Source: Leucosporidium creatinivorum
Lineage: Eukaryota > Basidiomycota > Microbotryomycetes > Leucosporidiales > Leucosporidiaceae
DNA length: 64,000 nt
Direction: 5' to 3'
Assembly: GCA_001600635.1 (NCBI GenBank)
Contig: BCKL01000011.1
Coordinates: 559,383-623,382, forward strand
Shown here in pieces: positions 10,676 through 21,471 of the stretch. Under the pieces are notes generated by a model. It did no database searches. It worked only from the letters and a program-made list of their open reading frames with translations, and was not told the origin of the DNA. The first letter of the stretch is position 1, and each line of letters starts with the position of its first letter. A program made the position numbers and the translations under genes.

Positions 10676-12831
10676 CTAATCCCACCCTCCACCAGCGCCA
10701 AACAGCCCACCCTCCTCATCCTTCTCCTTCGGCGCTCCCAGCCCGAGCAAGCTCCCAACATCCACCTTCTCCCTCTTATCCTTCTTCTTCTGCACCTCAA
10801 CCACCCTGAGCACACTCGTTTTCTGCGGCTTCCCAGGTGCAGCGCTCTCGACCTCGGCGACAGGCGCAGGGATCGGCGCAGGCTCGATGGGGGCGGCGGG
10901 CTCGGAATCGTCGCCTTTGAGAGCGGCGAGGACGCCACCCTTCTCCTTGCGCTTGCGAGGTCGCTCCTCTGGTACAGCAGGCTCGGGACGAGGGGCGCGA
11001 GGGGCGGGAGTGGGGCGAGTAGGGTCCTTGGAGACTCGGCCGCGCTTGCGAGGAGGCGGATCGGCGGACTCGACAGTGGCGGCGGCGGTGGCGGTAGAAG
11101 TGGAGGACGAGGGCCTGTCGGTGGAGGTAGTCTTGGCCTTCTTCTTGCTTGGTGCGGCGGCGGTGATCGACGGGGCGGCGTCACCGTTGTCCTCGGCGTC
11201 TCGTCGAGCGTCGTGACGGTTCTTGCGCTTCTTCTTCTTGCCCTCGCCGTCCTCGGCGATCGCCTCGCCCGCTGCCTCAGCGTCGGCCTTGCGCTTCCTT
11301 GCCCTCTCGGCCCTCCTCTCCGTCTTGGCCCTCGCAGCCGCCTCCTCCTCGTTCTCCTCCTCTCCATCGACCTCCATCTTCTCCTCGGCATCGTCACCCT
11401 TCGCCTCCTCCCCATTCTCCTTCTCCTTCTTCTCGCCCTCCCCATCCTCACCCTCCTGCTCCCTCATGTACTTCCGCTTCTTCTTCAGCTCCCGCTCCTT
11501 CTTAATCCGCTCCCTCTCCGCAATCATCTCGGTAGGGATCTCGACGGGCTTCTCCTTGGCGGCGTTGATGGCGAGTCCCATAGGTCCGGCATCGAGGACA
11601 CGCTGCTCGGGCGCACGAGCGTCTCGGCGAGCCTTGAGGTCGAGGAATTTGGGGTCGAAGCGTTGGCCGTCGAGGATGCGGAGCTTGGGGAGGAGGATGG
11701 TGAGCTGTGTGGGCGGGAGAGCAAGGTCAGCCTGGGCTTAGAACGCCGAGCGGATGAGAGCGAGACGACTCGCCTTGCCCTTGAACTCTTCGAATCCCTC
11801 AGCCTTAGCCTCCTCCGCGACCTTAGTACCCTTCAGTCCGAGGTTGACAATAGCTCCCTGCGATCCCAGCTCCTTGAGCGCGAACCAATCCTCAAATCCG
11901 CAATTGCCGAGGTCGACAATCTCGAGTCCCGAGGCGCGCTTGCTCTGCTCGGTTCCAGGAAGAGGCTTCTTGCCCCAGGTGCGGAAGTGAGGAGGAAGGG
12001 AGGCGAGCTTGGGGTTGTCGTTGAGCTTGACTTCGCGCAGGTGCGAGAGGGAGGTGAGGTCGGGGAGAGCGCCGACGGTGAGGAGGTTGTGCGCCGCCGA
12101 GATCTTCTTGAGCGAGGGAAGGGTCGTCAGAGTGGAAGGGAGAGAGTCGAGCTGGTTGTTGGAGACGACTGTTGCGGCGCGAGGGAGTCAGCGAAGATCC
12201 GCAGGGCAGCGCCGAGCTAGACGAACCGATGGTGTTGAGGTGAGCGAGGTTCTTGACATGGTCGAGGGTCTTGAGCTTGTTGTGGGTGATGACGAGGGCC
12301 TTGAGCGAGTGGAGCACTTCGACGACCGAAGGGATTTCGACGAGCTGGCAGTTGCTAGCGTTGAGGACTGGAGGAAGAAGGAGGTCAGCTCGATTCGCGA
12401 GCGTCGAAGCAGCGCCGAAGGAGCTCACCAAACAATCCTCCGAGCTCGTTGACACCTTCCCATGCTTCCGGTGCCCTGAGATTGTTGCCCGAGACGTTGA
12501 GCCAGGTGAGAGTGCGCCTAGCTTCGCGTACGAAAGCGAGCGAGGTGAGGCCGCAATTTGAGAGGTCGAGCTTGTGCAAGTTGGCGTGCAGAGCGAGGTC
12601 TGGTGGTGTGGTGAGGATAGTGTTGGCTAGCATGAGAGCTGTATCCTTTCCGCCCTTTGCTGGGCGGCCTTCATCTCCATCGCGAGCGGGAGCTTTGCCC
12701 TTGTTGAAGTGAGAAGGGCGCGAAGATGCTCCTGCGCCGGGACGAGGACGAGGACGAGGTGCAGCTCCTTCCCGCTGGCCGTACGATTTCGTGTAGGGCG
12801 CTTTTGATGTCGAAGGGCGAGAAGTCGACAT
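10676..12831 (-). CDS. leucine-rich-repeat protein with charged nuclear-type tail
   Basis: The start at 12831 opens a basic, Arg/Pro/Gly-rich leader (MSTSRPSTSKAPYTKSYG). About eight LRRs follow, for example LHKLDLSNCGLTSL, LTWLNVSGNNL, LNASNCQLVEIP, LKALVITHNKLKTLDHV, LKKISAAHNLLTV and LREVKLNDNPKLASLP, closing with an LRR cap at PKLRILDGQRFDPKFLDL. The last 300 residues are highly charged, with runs of Lys/Arg/Glu and short KKKRK-type clusters that would serve as nuclear signals. Three introns interrupt it. The intron at 11705-11773 has a GC donor (AAG|GCGAGT), fixed by the reading frame. The LRR-cap layout resembles U2A'/PP1-regulator/LRRC-type scaffolds that bind proteins in the nucleus; no specific orthologue is claimed. 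It is divergent from the DUF155 gene, 114 bp away. Confidence 0.8.
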
Positions 12832-12945
12832 GGCAAGCGAATTGTATGAGGGCAAGGATCGAGTCCACTTCGCCGGCTTTCAAAAGTCCCAAGCTCAAGC
12901 GAGGCGAATCTCTCGGCTTACGCTCCTACTCGATTCGTCTCCAAG

Positions 12946-14463
12946 ATGCTCCTCAACGCGTTAAGAGCAGCTGCTCCTCGCTCTGTAGCTCGTCAGGCTC
13001 TACACCTTCCACCTCGGCTGCCCCTCTTCGTCCAGCACCGATTCGCTTCCTCCTCCTCCTCATCCTCTTCGTCACTGCTGCCGCCAGCTTCTTCCACCTC
13101 GGCGCTCCCTCCTCGGCCAACAAAGCACAAGGCAAAGAAGGCGAAAGCTTCCTCCAAATCACCAGCAGCACCTTCCCTCACCGTCGCAGCTCAATCCCCT
13201 TCAACCCCCTCCATCCCTTCGCTTCTCCCTCTCGGCCTGCACAAGGTCGCTTCCAAGACACCCGCCGATGGCCAGGCAGTCGCTCTCACTTCAGCAGAGC
13301 GGTACGACACTGCTGCGCTACTCAAAAGCCTCCAGGCGCTCAGCCTGCTCGACGGCGCCGTCAACCTCTTGGGCGAGGCGATTCTCCTCCCGCGCTGGAG
13401 TCCTGGACCCGGTCAGGCAGCTGGAGAGGTGTTCATCTTCGAGAGCGGTACTTTGGTCACCTGGGGACTCGGTCAAGCGGGTACCGAGGCGTTTCTGAGG
13501 AAGGTCATTCGCGGCGCTGCCTCGGGATCAGAAGAGCTCGGCTGGGTCGAGCAGGGACGTTACACTGAGCCAGAGACTGAGGTCTTGGACTTCTGGGTCG
13601 GCAAGAAGTGAGTCATGGACCTGCTCTCCAGCCTTGCGATCACAATGGAGCCGCTCGCTAGCAGGCAAACGACCATGCTCGGCGATTCGATCCACCTTGT
13701 GGTGAGGACTGACACGCTTCCTCGCAGGCAAACGACCATGCTGGGCGATTCCATCCACCTCTCAGCTCCCAGCGCACCACCCATGGACGCCGCACCCCTC
13801 AGCGATCCTTCCCTCGACTCTCCCAGCCCCGACCTCCTCGCCCGTCTAGCCTTCAGCGCGGGTATGGCCCGCACCACCAAGCTCGGCGTCTACGAGGAAG
13901 CAATGGACGCCTACGCCGAGGGTGTCGCCGGAATCCCTAGGCTTCTCGAGTCGGGCTCTGAGGCCCCCGTCAAGAAGACCGATATCATCAAGCGCGTAGG
14001 AAAGCTCCACGGCTTCCGTCAGAAGCTCAATCTCGAGGATGAGAACCTATTGGAGGAGCCCGAGTTCCTTTGGGAGGATGCGACGCTGCATGCGCACTAC
14101 ACCTCGGTCTGCAAGGCGCTCGAGTTCCATTCTCGGCTTCGCACCCTCAACGACCGTGTCGACTATGCTTTCCAGCTGCAGTCGACTTTGATGGAGCTGC
14201 TCAACACCGTGAGTCGTGTTTCGTTTCGGTCGTCTCTCGCCTCCGCTCACCTCTCTCCCATCGACAGAAAACCTCGCATTTCCTCGAATGGATCATCATC
14301 CTCGTGAGCTTCCTTCTCACTCAGATATGCGACTCTCGCGCTGATCCTGCGCTCCCTACAGCTCATCGCCTTCGAGATCACCATCGTCCTGCTCCGCGAG
14401 GGCTTTGCCATCTGGGGACCCGAGGAGGGAGCAGAGAAGAAGGAGAACGCCAGGAACCATTAG
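12946..14463 (+). CDS. mitochondrial DUF155 protein (RMD1/RMND1 family)
   Basis: Exon 1 (12946-13607) begins with an arginine-bearing, acid-free presequence (MLLNALRAAAPRSVARQAL), fitting mitochondrial import. The DUF155 core is plain: GEVFIFESGTLVTWGLG, then EAFLRKVIRG, YTEPETEVLDF, TMLGDSIHLSAPS, LARLAFSAGMARTTKLGVYE, LHGFRQKLNLEDENLLEEPE and WEDATLHAHYTSVCKALEF. The end has FLEWIIIL and LIAFEITIVLL hydrophobic segments that anchor the family in the inner membrane. Human RMND1 supports mitochondrial translation; yeast RMD1 and RMD8 roles are less clear. At the first intron a 63-bp tandem duplication has copied the acceptor plus the start of exon 2, so two acceptors (after 13664 and 13727) both keep the frame. 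The second is preceded by a CTGAC branch site and is the likelier one. Confidence 0.87.
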
Positions 14464-14780
14464 ACACCTACTACCCTCGACTCGGTACCCCATCTCGTAT
14501 ACACCACTCAGCTTTAGCTTACCCCTCGCTCGCTCGCTCTCTCGCCATTCATGTTGTCAATCCTCGCATCACTCGTCCAAGCCCGTCGAGCTCGTGATTG
14601 CGAAGCGAACAAGGCGACGCACCAGATCTGCACCTGAGGAGTAGGTTGATCTCTCGCTCTCGCTCCTTCGGCACCCATTCCTGCTCGCTCGGCTTTCGTA
14701 TTCTCGGTCGAGACTCGCCCAGACTGAATAAAGGTGACGCGGAGAAGTAGCTTGGTTATCAAGACCTTACTAATCACGCC
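14464..14780. other. convergent intergenic region
   Basis: Lies between the 3' ends of the DUF155 gene and the eIF4E-like gene. I see no gene or structured RNA in it. Confidence 0.5.
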
Positions 14781-16284
14781 TTAAGCACGTCCCCAACTAG
14801 TGCTGGAAGGCGCCCTCGCCACCCCCTCCGCCTTTCCAACGCTACCCCTCCGTGCCCTCCCAAACCCAGCCCCTGCAGCTCCACTCCCAATAGTTCCCAC
14901 ACCGCTAAAAGCCTCCGCACTCCTATCCCTCGACTCGGCGCCCACGCGCGAAGTGTAGGAAGAGAAGCCTCCTCCTCCTCCGCCGCTCCTCGACGAAGCG
15001 CGGTCGCCTCCAGCTCCTCCTCGGCGCTCGCCTCCGTTCGAGGCGTTGTCCGAGCGCTCGCGCGTGTGTTCACGGTGGTGACGGTGTGGCGATTCGGTGC
15101 GGGCGAGACCGTCGCGAGGGAGGGAGGCGCCCGAGAAGCCCGAAGCCGAGTGAGAGCCGGCGGGGGCGGGGTGGGGCTTGTAGTCCAGCACGAGGTTGGC
15201 AGCCGAGGTGGCGGTGAGGAGGGGCTCGAGAGCGGTGCGGAGGGCGTCGCTAGAGGGGTGGAGCACAGGTCAGCTTGATGTTCGGCGGGAAGGAGGGGAC
15301 CAAGTCATCGCCGAAGCGAGCGCCCGTCCCGAGTCAAGCTCAACCCACCGGATGATATCGCGCTCAGCACGACTGCTGGGAGCGCACCACAGGCTGAGGA
15401 TATCCTCGTCCTTCCTGACACTCAGCACGACTCCGTTCACCTTGTTCTCGACGCGGTCATCATCGCCGCCGATCCTCTCGCCGACTAGAGCAAAGACGAC
15501 CTCCTCCCACACACGGTCGGCAACGCCCTTGCGAAGCCTCAGCACCCAACGTCCTCCACCAGTGTTGGCGGGGTCCTCCCAGGCGGGAGCGATGGGCGAG
15601 CGGAAGACGTTGTAGTCGGTGATGTTGTTGGAGGAGGGAGGGAAGTCGGGCGAGGACGAGTTGAAGATGTGGGCGGAGGAGGCGATGGAGGAGGGGAGAG
15701 CCGAGGGAGGAGTGAGGTGCGCGAGGAAAGGGTGCAGCGACTCAATCTATTCGGTTCGCAGGCGAGTCCGAGAAAAGAGAGCCGAGCCGTTAGCGAGGTT
15801 CTGTAGAGCGGCAAGAGCAGAGGGAGCTCCGAGTGAATGTACTACTCACACTGGAGAAGCCTCCAAGCTTGACTACACCTCCCTCCCACTCCTCGCGGCT
15901 CTCCTTCTCCTTGCCAGTCTTGATGGCCTCTTCCTTCTTGCCATTCTTGCCTCCGTTGGCGCCAGCGCTCCTGTGCGAGAACCAGACGTCCCAGGTGTAC
16001 TTGAGAGGGTGGATCGACTCGGCTCCAGCGCCCCTCTCTGCCTCGCCGGACGAGAGTGCAAGCGAAAGCGACGGACCCTTCTTGCGGTGGGCGGCGGCGG
16101 CGTTCTGCTGGGTCGAGCTGGTGTCGCTAGTCGGTGCAGGAGCTCCCCAGGCGCCGCCGGGAGCTGCAGGCGAGGCGAGGGTGGGGACTGCCGTCGAGGA
16201 GCCGCGAGTTTGGAAGGAGGGGAACGACGGCTCACGACGACGAGTCTGCGAGGTTTGCGAGACGAAAGCGGGACGAGTCGACAT
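14781..16284 (-). CDS. cap-binding eIF4E family member, 4EHP (eIF4E2) type
   Basis: The start at 16284 gives a Ser/Thr-rich N-terminus. The eIF4E fold follows: HPLKYTWDVWFSHRSAG (the first cap-stacking segment, closer to the YTFWYSRRTPG of 4EHP than to the WALWFF of eIF4E1), VVKLGGFSSV, then APAWEDPANTGGGRWVLRL with the WED cap-binding motif and RLRKGVADRVWEEVVFALVG. NGVVLSVRKDEDILSLW completes the core. It ends with ALRTALEPLL and LDYKPHP. The tail of about 100 residues is Gly/Arg/Ser-rich (GERRGGAGGDR) and unlike the short tail of ordinary eIF4E. 4EHP-type proteins bind the m7G cap without eIF4G and usually repress translation; that role here is inferred from the core sequence. Introns are short and few. 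Confidence 0.85.
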
Positions 16285-16691
16285 GGTATCAGGTGCAGGC
16301 GAAGGCTGAGAGGGCGAGAAGAGATGCTAAAGCGAGGGGCGAAAGGCGTCGAGGCGAGGAAGGCTTAGTTTTTGGCGGCGGGTGGGAGCTGTAGTCGAGG
16401 CGATTGGGGCGGGGCTGGAGCTTGGTGGGAGTGAGAGTGCGATTAAGAGCTGCAGCGAAGTGATTTGCGAGAAGGGAGGCGAAGTGGTGGAAAGAAGAGC
16501 AAGTCCGTCGGCGAACTCTTCAGGCTGCGTTCTTTCTGGGCAAGACCAATTCGATTCGCTGCACTACAGCTCTCAAGAAGGACTCGCGAGCGTTCCAATA
16601 AGAACGTAATGTATTATGCGCTCTATGCAGCGCGCTATGACCCTATAAGAAAGCCTCTCTTCTCCACCCCAATCTCGGCGCTCCCACCTCA
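16285..16691. other. intergenic region between eIF4E-like and SLC35F-like genes
   Basis: Holds the promoter of the eIF4E-like gene and the 3' end of the transporter gene. No further gene is seen. Confidence 0.45.
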
Positions 16692-18379
16692 CTAAAAGCT
16701 GCTATCGCCGATGACGGTCTTGCGACCAGCAGTCTCCTCGAGAGCGGCCTGCTTTCCACGAGCAACGACCTCCATGTCTATAGAATGCGAGATGTCAGCC
16801 TCGAACGGGGAAGGAGGAGGCGGAGAGACTTACCAGTCGCTTCGGGACGAGCAACGAGGAAGTAGATCACGAGACCGACGAGGACGACGGGGTAGGCGAC
16901 AAAGTAGAGCCAGTAAGGCCTGTAGCCGAACAGTCCCAAGCCGAAGCAGAGGCCGTAGAAGTCGGAGGTGAGGATGCTGAGAGCCAGAAAAGGTTAGCTC
17001 GAGTTCGGCGAAGGCAGATGCAAGAGGTCTCGACTCACCTGAGGTTGTAGAAGGGGCTGGAGCTGAGCCTGAAGAGGATGGGCGCCAACGTGTAGAGGAA
17101 GAGCATGGCGCAGGTGTAGCCGATGAGGTAGCCAATGTTCTGTCCTTGCCAGCTGACGGTTTTGAACAGCTCGTGCTCGAGTCCTGTAGCGAGATGGAGG
17201 TCAGCCGGGTGAGACGCGAGTACCGCCGTAGCTCTATGCAACTCACCAGCTCCCTGTACTCCGTTGATGAGCATACCCCAGAAGCCCATCTGGCCGACCA
17301 CCTCGTAGAGAGGGCGACGGCGGACCCAGTACTCCTCAAGACTGTTGCTGAGACCGTAGCCAGTAGCGCCAATGAGCATGTAGATGTCTCCGAGAACGCG
17401 GTTCTGGGCGGGGTAGTTCTTGTCGGTGAGGAAGTCACTGGCGACGAGCTGTTCGGAGCCGAGAACGGTTAGCGGTCGTTCATAGGCGGTTAGAAGCGTG
17501 CAGGGAAGCTACAAGGACTTACAAGTCCGAGTCCGGCGATGCAGATGAGAACACCGAGGATCTGCGACCAGTGATAGCGGGCGCGAACGAGGAAGAAGGC
17601 GAAGATCATGCAGGCGGGAGTGGCCCAAGCGTCGAGGAGCATGCAGGAGAGCAAGTCGGTGTTGCCGTACGCCTTGACGACGAGGAAGTTGGCCTCGACG
17701 TCGACGGCGGCGAGGAAGAGGTAGAACAGTCCTTGGAGGGAGAACACCATCTTGAGCCAGGTCTTGAAGCCGTAGCGGTAGATCGTGTAGGGCGTGTAGA
17801 CCAGGTTGAGGAAGAAGTAGACGAAGAAGGTCTGGAAAGTGGGCATCTGTGGTCGAAACGATGAGCCGAGTTCTCGGCGGGCGGCAATCAAAGTCAACGT
17901 ACAGCCCAATCGTGCGAGCCCAGCTCGGTAGTAAGAACAGAGGTCGAAGTGATGCAGACTGAGAGCAATTGACCAGCAATAAGGCAGGCGCTGTGAGGGT
18001 AGAAGAATCAGCTCCGAACCCTCTTCGACCGAGCCTTCCCACTTTCCTCCCTCGTGAGGCCTCTGCGACACCCAAGAAACAACGAAAGGAATGCTTACAG
18101 GAACCTCCTAGTAAAGACACTCTGCAGGCGCTTTCCAAGCGACCTTCCAAAAGGTCCAAATCCCTCGCGCCAGACGATGGGCTCGGACTGCAGCTTCTGA
18201 CGGTCCCGGCCGAGAAAAGTGTCAATGATACCGGGAGTCTTGACTACGCCGTCATCACCCTCGAACTTGGCGTCGTCCTCGGTGCTGCTGGACGAGTCCT
18301 TGTGGTTGAGGTTGGAGAACGCGGGTTGCTGCTGCTGCTCTTGGTCGCTTGGAAGGGGGGAGATGGCGGGGGCGGACAT
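16692..18379 (-). CDS. SLC35F1/F2-like membrane transporter (DUF914)
   Basis: The protein has a polar N-terminus (MSAPAISPLPSDQEQQQQ). About ten helices follow over several exons, typical of the drug/metabolite transporter superfamily. Diagnostic stretches are FVYFFLNLVYTPYTIYRYG, LFYLFLAAVDVEANFLVVKA (the VDVEANF motif of the SLC35F group), LLDAWATPACMIFAFF, ILGVLICIAGLGL, DIYMLIGATGYGLSNSLEEY and GFWGMLINGVQG. The last helices are FGLGLFGYRPYWLYFVAYP and VVLVGLVIYFLVAR. The end is conserved-looking and charged (KTVIGDSSF). SLC35F members sit in the plasma membrane or endomembranes; substrates are mostly unknown, thiamine and queuosine-type compounds being reported for some relatives. It shares a 607-bp divergent promoter region with the MFS transporter at 18987. 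Confidence 0.88.
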
Positions 18380-18986
18380 GGTGGTAAAGTGGTAGAGTTC
18401 TAGTGATACTCTCGACACCTGAAAGAACTCAGTAGGAAGCGTCGAGGTGGGTGGTTTGGGAGCTGGCAAGGAGTGAAAAGGCGGATCAGGTGGACGAGGT
18501 CGAGACTCCTTCGGCGAAAGAGCCCCTGACGAGCATTCGCGCTTCACCTGGAGCAAGAGCAGACGCGTAGATACACCTGTGATTTGCTGAGGTGACTCTG
18601 GGTGGCTCGCCTATCGTGCTACACCTGCATTCAGCTCCGCCGCGTGAGCCGTCGTAGGGCGGCAAGAGATAGGACTTTGAAGAGGGGTGGCTGCCCACTA
18701 CTCGTCGAATTCAGCCGGGAGAGCGCTCGTCGAATTCGACGAATTATTGAAGGGTCTCCCTCCTGCCAAATCGTCGACTTTGCTTCCTGCACCCGTTCGC
18801 TCGCTTCTTGCACCTCTGTGATCTGCCCAGCATCCCTCGTATCAGCTCTCTGGAACATTCGCAGCTCTCGCATCGCCCTCACAACAGGCCCGCGCCCTCC
18901 AATGGTCCTCTCTGGCCGCGCTTCTTTCTTCCTTCTGCTCTTACCTCATCATCTCGCCCTTCTGTCCGACTGCAACTACGCTCGCG
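18380..18986. other. divergent promoter region of two transporter genes
   Basis: This 607-bp stretch lies between the starts of the SLC35F-like and MFS genes. It holds the palindrome at 18727-18742 with an extra half-site at 18702-18712. No gene is recognised. Confidence 0.5.
18702..18742. promoter_or_regulatory. candidate operator: palindrome plus half-site
   Basis: Bases 18727-18742 read TCGTCGAATTCGACGA, a perfect 16-bp palindrome. Eleven bases of it (TCGTCGAATTC) also occur at 18702-18712, 25 bp upstream, about 2.5 helical turns. The site lies in the shared promoter region of two divergent transporter genes, where a dimeric transcription factor could control both. The repeat and symmetry are seen directly; binding is inference. 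Confidence 0.4.
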
Positions 18987-21272
18987 ATGGCTGGAGAGGA
19001 TCCCTCGTCATCTACACCACAACTGAATCCTCCAGAAATCGCCACCGCTCATGCGCCTCCGCCAGCGCAATCGCCGCTCGAACCGTATTCGGCACCCTCG
19101 CCATTGCTCACTGAAGCACAAAGGCATCATCAGCAATCGAAGGATGTATCTCCCAATGATTCGCGGCCAGCAACGATCCAGCCGACGCCGTTCCCTCCGC
19201 TCGAACGAGTGCTATCGCTCGCGCCTTACTCCATCTTCACCACTCGCGTCAAGTGGGGAATTGTGCTCCTTGTATCGACTGCAGGGCTTTTCAGGTGAGT
19301 CTTGTATCCTATGCTGTACTCAGCGAACGGGTCTGACCTCGTCTACCCTTCCACCCACCGCCTACTCTCGGCTTTCTCACCTCGCCCGAACGTCGCCCTG
19401 CAGCCCGTTGACGGCCAACATCTACTTCCCCGTGATCCCCACCATTGCGGCCGATCTGAACGTCAGCGTGCAGCAGGTCAACCTGAGCGTGACGTGGTAC
19501 ATGATTCTGCAAGGTGGGCGCTCCCATCCTCGCTCGACCTCGGCCGAGCTGACATTCTCACTTCAGGTGTATCGCCGAGCATCTTTGGTTCCATCGCGGA
19601 CGTGGTTGGAAGGCGACCGGTCTATCTCGTTACCTTTATGATGTACGTTCTTGCTTCGCTTCGCACGACTTTCGCCGCCAACCCCGAGCGCTCGCTGACC
19701 TCGCGACTCCGACAGCTACATTGGAGCATCCATCGGCCTCGCCAACACTCACGTCTACTGGCTTCTCGTCGTCCTGCGATGCGTGCAGGCCAGCGGTAGC
19801 GCCTCGGTCATCGCAATCGGCTCTGGCACCATCGGCGACCTCGCTCCTCCTTCAGAAAGAGGAGGATTTATGGGCGCATTTAGCCTGGGTCCGATGCTCG
19901 GTCCGGCGATAGGTCCAGTCATTGGTGGATTACTCGCAGGATCTTTCGGCTGGCAGTGAGTCTCGCCTCTCATGCTCGCGCTCGCTGGCTGACCTCGTTC
20001 CTCTCTCAGATCGCTCTTCTGGTTCCTGTCCGCCGCCGGTGGAGTCGTGCTACTACTCATGGCCGCTGTGCTTCCCGAGACCCTTCGCTCCATCGTTGGA
20101 AACGGCTCGCTCCCAGCTCACGGCGTCAACCGGTCCTTCCTCTCCCTCCTTCGCCAGCGCCAACATCGCCATGACCCGGTGGACCCCGACGTCATTGTAC
20201 CAGCTGTGCCACCAAGGAAGGGTTGGAAGGATATTCGATGGCTGGCGCCTCTCAAGATGTTCAAGGAGAAGGACGTTCTCGCGACTTTGACGTGAGTCTT
20301 GCTAGCGTGCTGCTGTACTGTATCGGTTACTCCGAGCATCGCTGACCTCAACCATACGAGCAGATTCAACTCGGCGGTCTACACCCTCTTCTACACCGTC
20401 ACTACGTCAACTTCAACATCATTCAAATCGACCTACGACCTCGGAGAGACTGAACTTGGACTGTGCTTCCTCGCCAACGGCGGCGGCTGCCTCAGTGAGT
20501 TCCCATTTTCACTTGTACTCTTGCGCTCTAGCTCATCACGTCCGTCCACAGTCGCTTCCGTCTTCAACGGCCCTCGCATGAACGCCGACTACCGCAAGGT
20601 CGCTCGGCAGGTCGATGAGGCTCGCCTCGCTGAGAAGGCTGAGACGGCAACGACCGATGACAGCAAGAAACGAGACTCGAACGACCTCTCTGCATTCCCC
20701 ATCGAGCACGCTCGGCTCAGGTCTCTTCGTGAGTCTCGGCGACTTGACTTCTCGGCTGCGGCGCTGACCCGCCTTCCCTCTGCAGCCGTCTTCTTCGGTC
20801 TCCTGATCTCCTCTACCATCACCTACGGCTGGGTACTCGACAGAGGCGTCCATCTCTCGGTGCCTCTCATCATGCAGTTCATCGGTGAGCTTCTTCCTCC
20901 TGCCCTCGCCGACCGGGAGCTGACCTCTCCGTTCCCCCAGTCGGCCTCTCGGTCACCAGCATCTTCAACTCGATCAGTACGCTACTCGTCGACATGTACC
21001 CGGGGCAGTCCGCATCTGCGACTGCCGCCAACAATTTGTATCGCTGCCTCTGCGGAGCTGCTGGGACGGCCGTCATCGACCCCATCATCAACGCCCTCGG
21101 GCCAGGCTGGGCGTTCACCATGCTCTCCCTCATCTGCTGCTGCTTTGTGCCCCTCATCATCCTCGAGTGGCGGTGCGGCATGCGCTTCAGGGCCGAGCGC
21201 GCGGCGAGGTTGCAGGACAAGGCCGAGCGGAAGGCGGCGAAGAAGATAGAGAAGGAGGCTTCGCAGCACTAG
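18987..21272 (+). CDS. MFS transporter, drug:H+ antiporter-1 (QDR/DTR1-like)
   Basis: The start at 18987 opens a polar 70-residue leader, then [16 protein letters not shown] as the first helix. [18 protein letters not shown] is the typical DHA1 opening. The MFS motif A is [14 protein letters not shown], and the motif C region reads [19 protein letters not shown]. The second half begins after a long cytoplasmic loop with [14 protein letters not shown] and ends with [20 protein letters not shown] and [17 protein letters not shown], then a Lys/Arg-rich tail. About eight short introns interrupt it, most with CTGAC branch sites. DHA1 proteins of the Qdr/Dtr1 branch export drugs, polyamines or dityrosine-like compounds through proton antiport; the substrate here is not visible. 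The partner gene across the promoter is also a transporter. Confidence 0.9.
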
Positions 21273-21471
21273 AAACTAGATTAGATCCAGTAGATTGTAA
21301 ACTAGCGTACCTGTTGTCTATTAGCATGGACTGGAAGAGTGGTCGCGAGCCAAGAGGCGTTCCCTAGTCGAGCTCGAACCTCTTCTCGAAGGCGGGCAGA
21401 CAACCAACAGCAAGATCTGGTTCTTTGATTCCCTACTTCGGAAGCAGGCGGAGCGCCCAGTCGCACTTTCA

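Noticed and set aside
11213-12220. Plus-strand open frame of 335 codons opposite the LRR gene
   Set aside because: It is a leucine-rich shadow of Glu/Lys/Arg codons and of the LRRs on the other strand, and it ignores that gene's introns.
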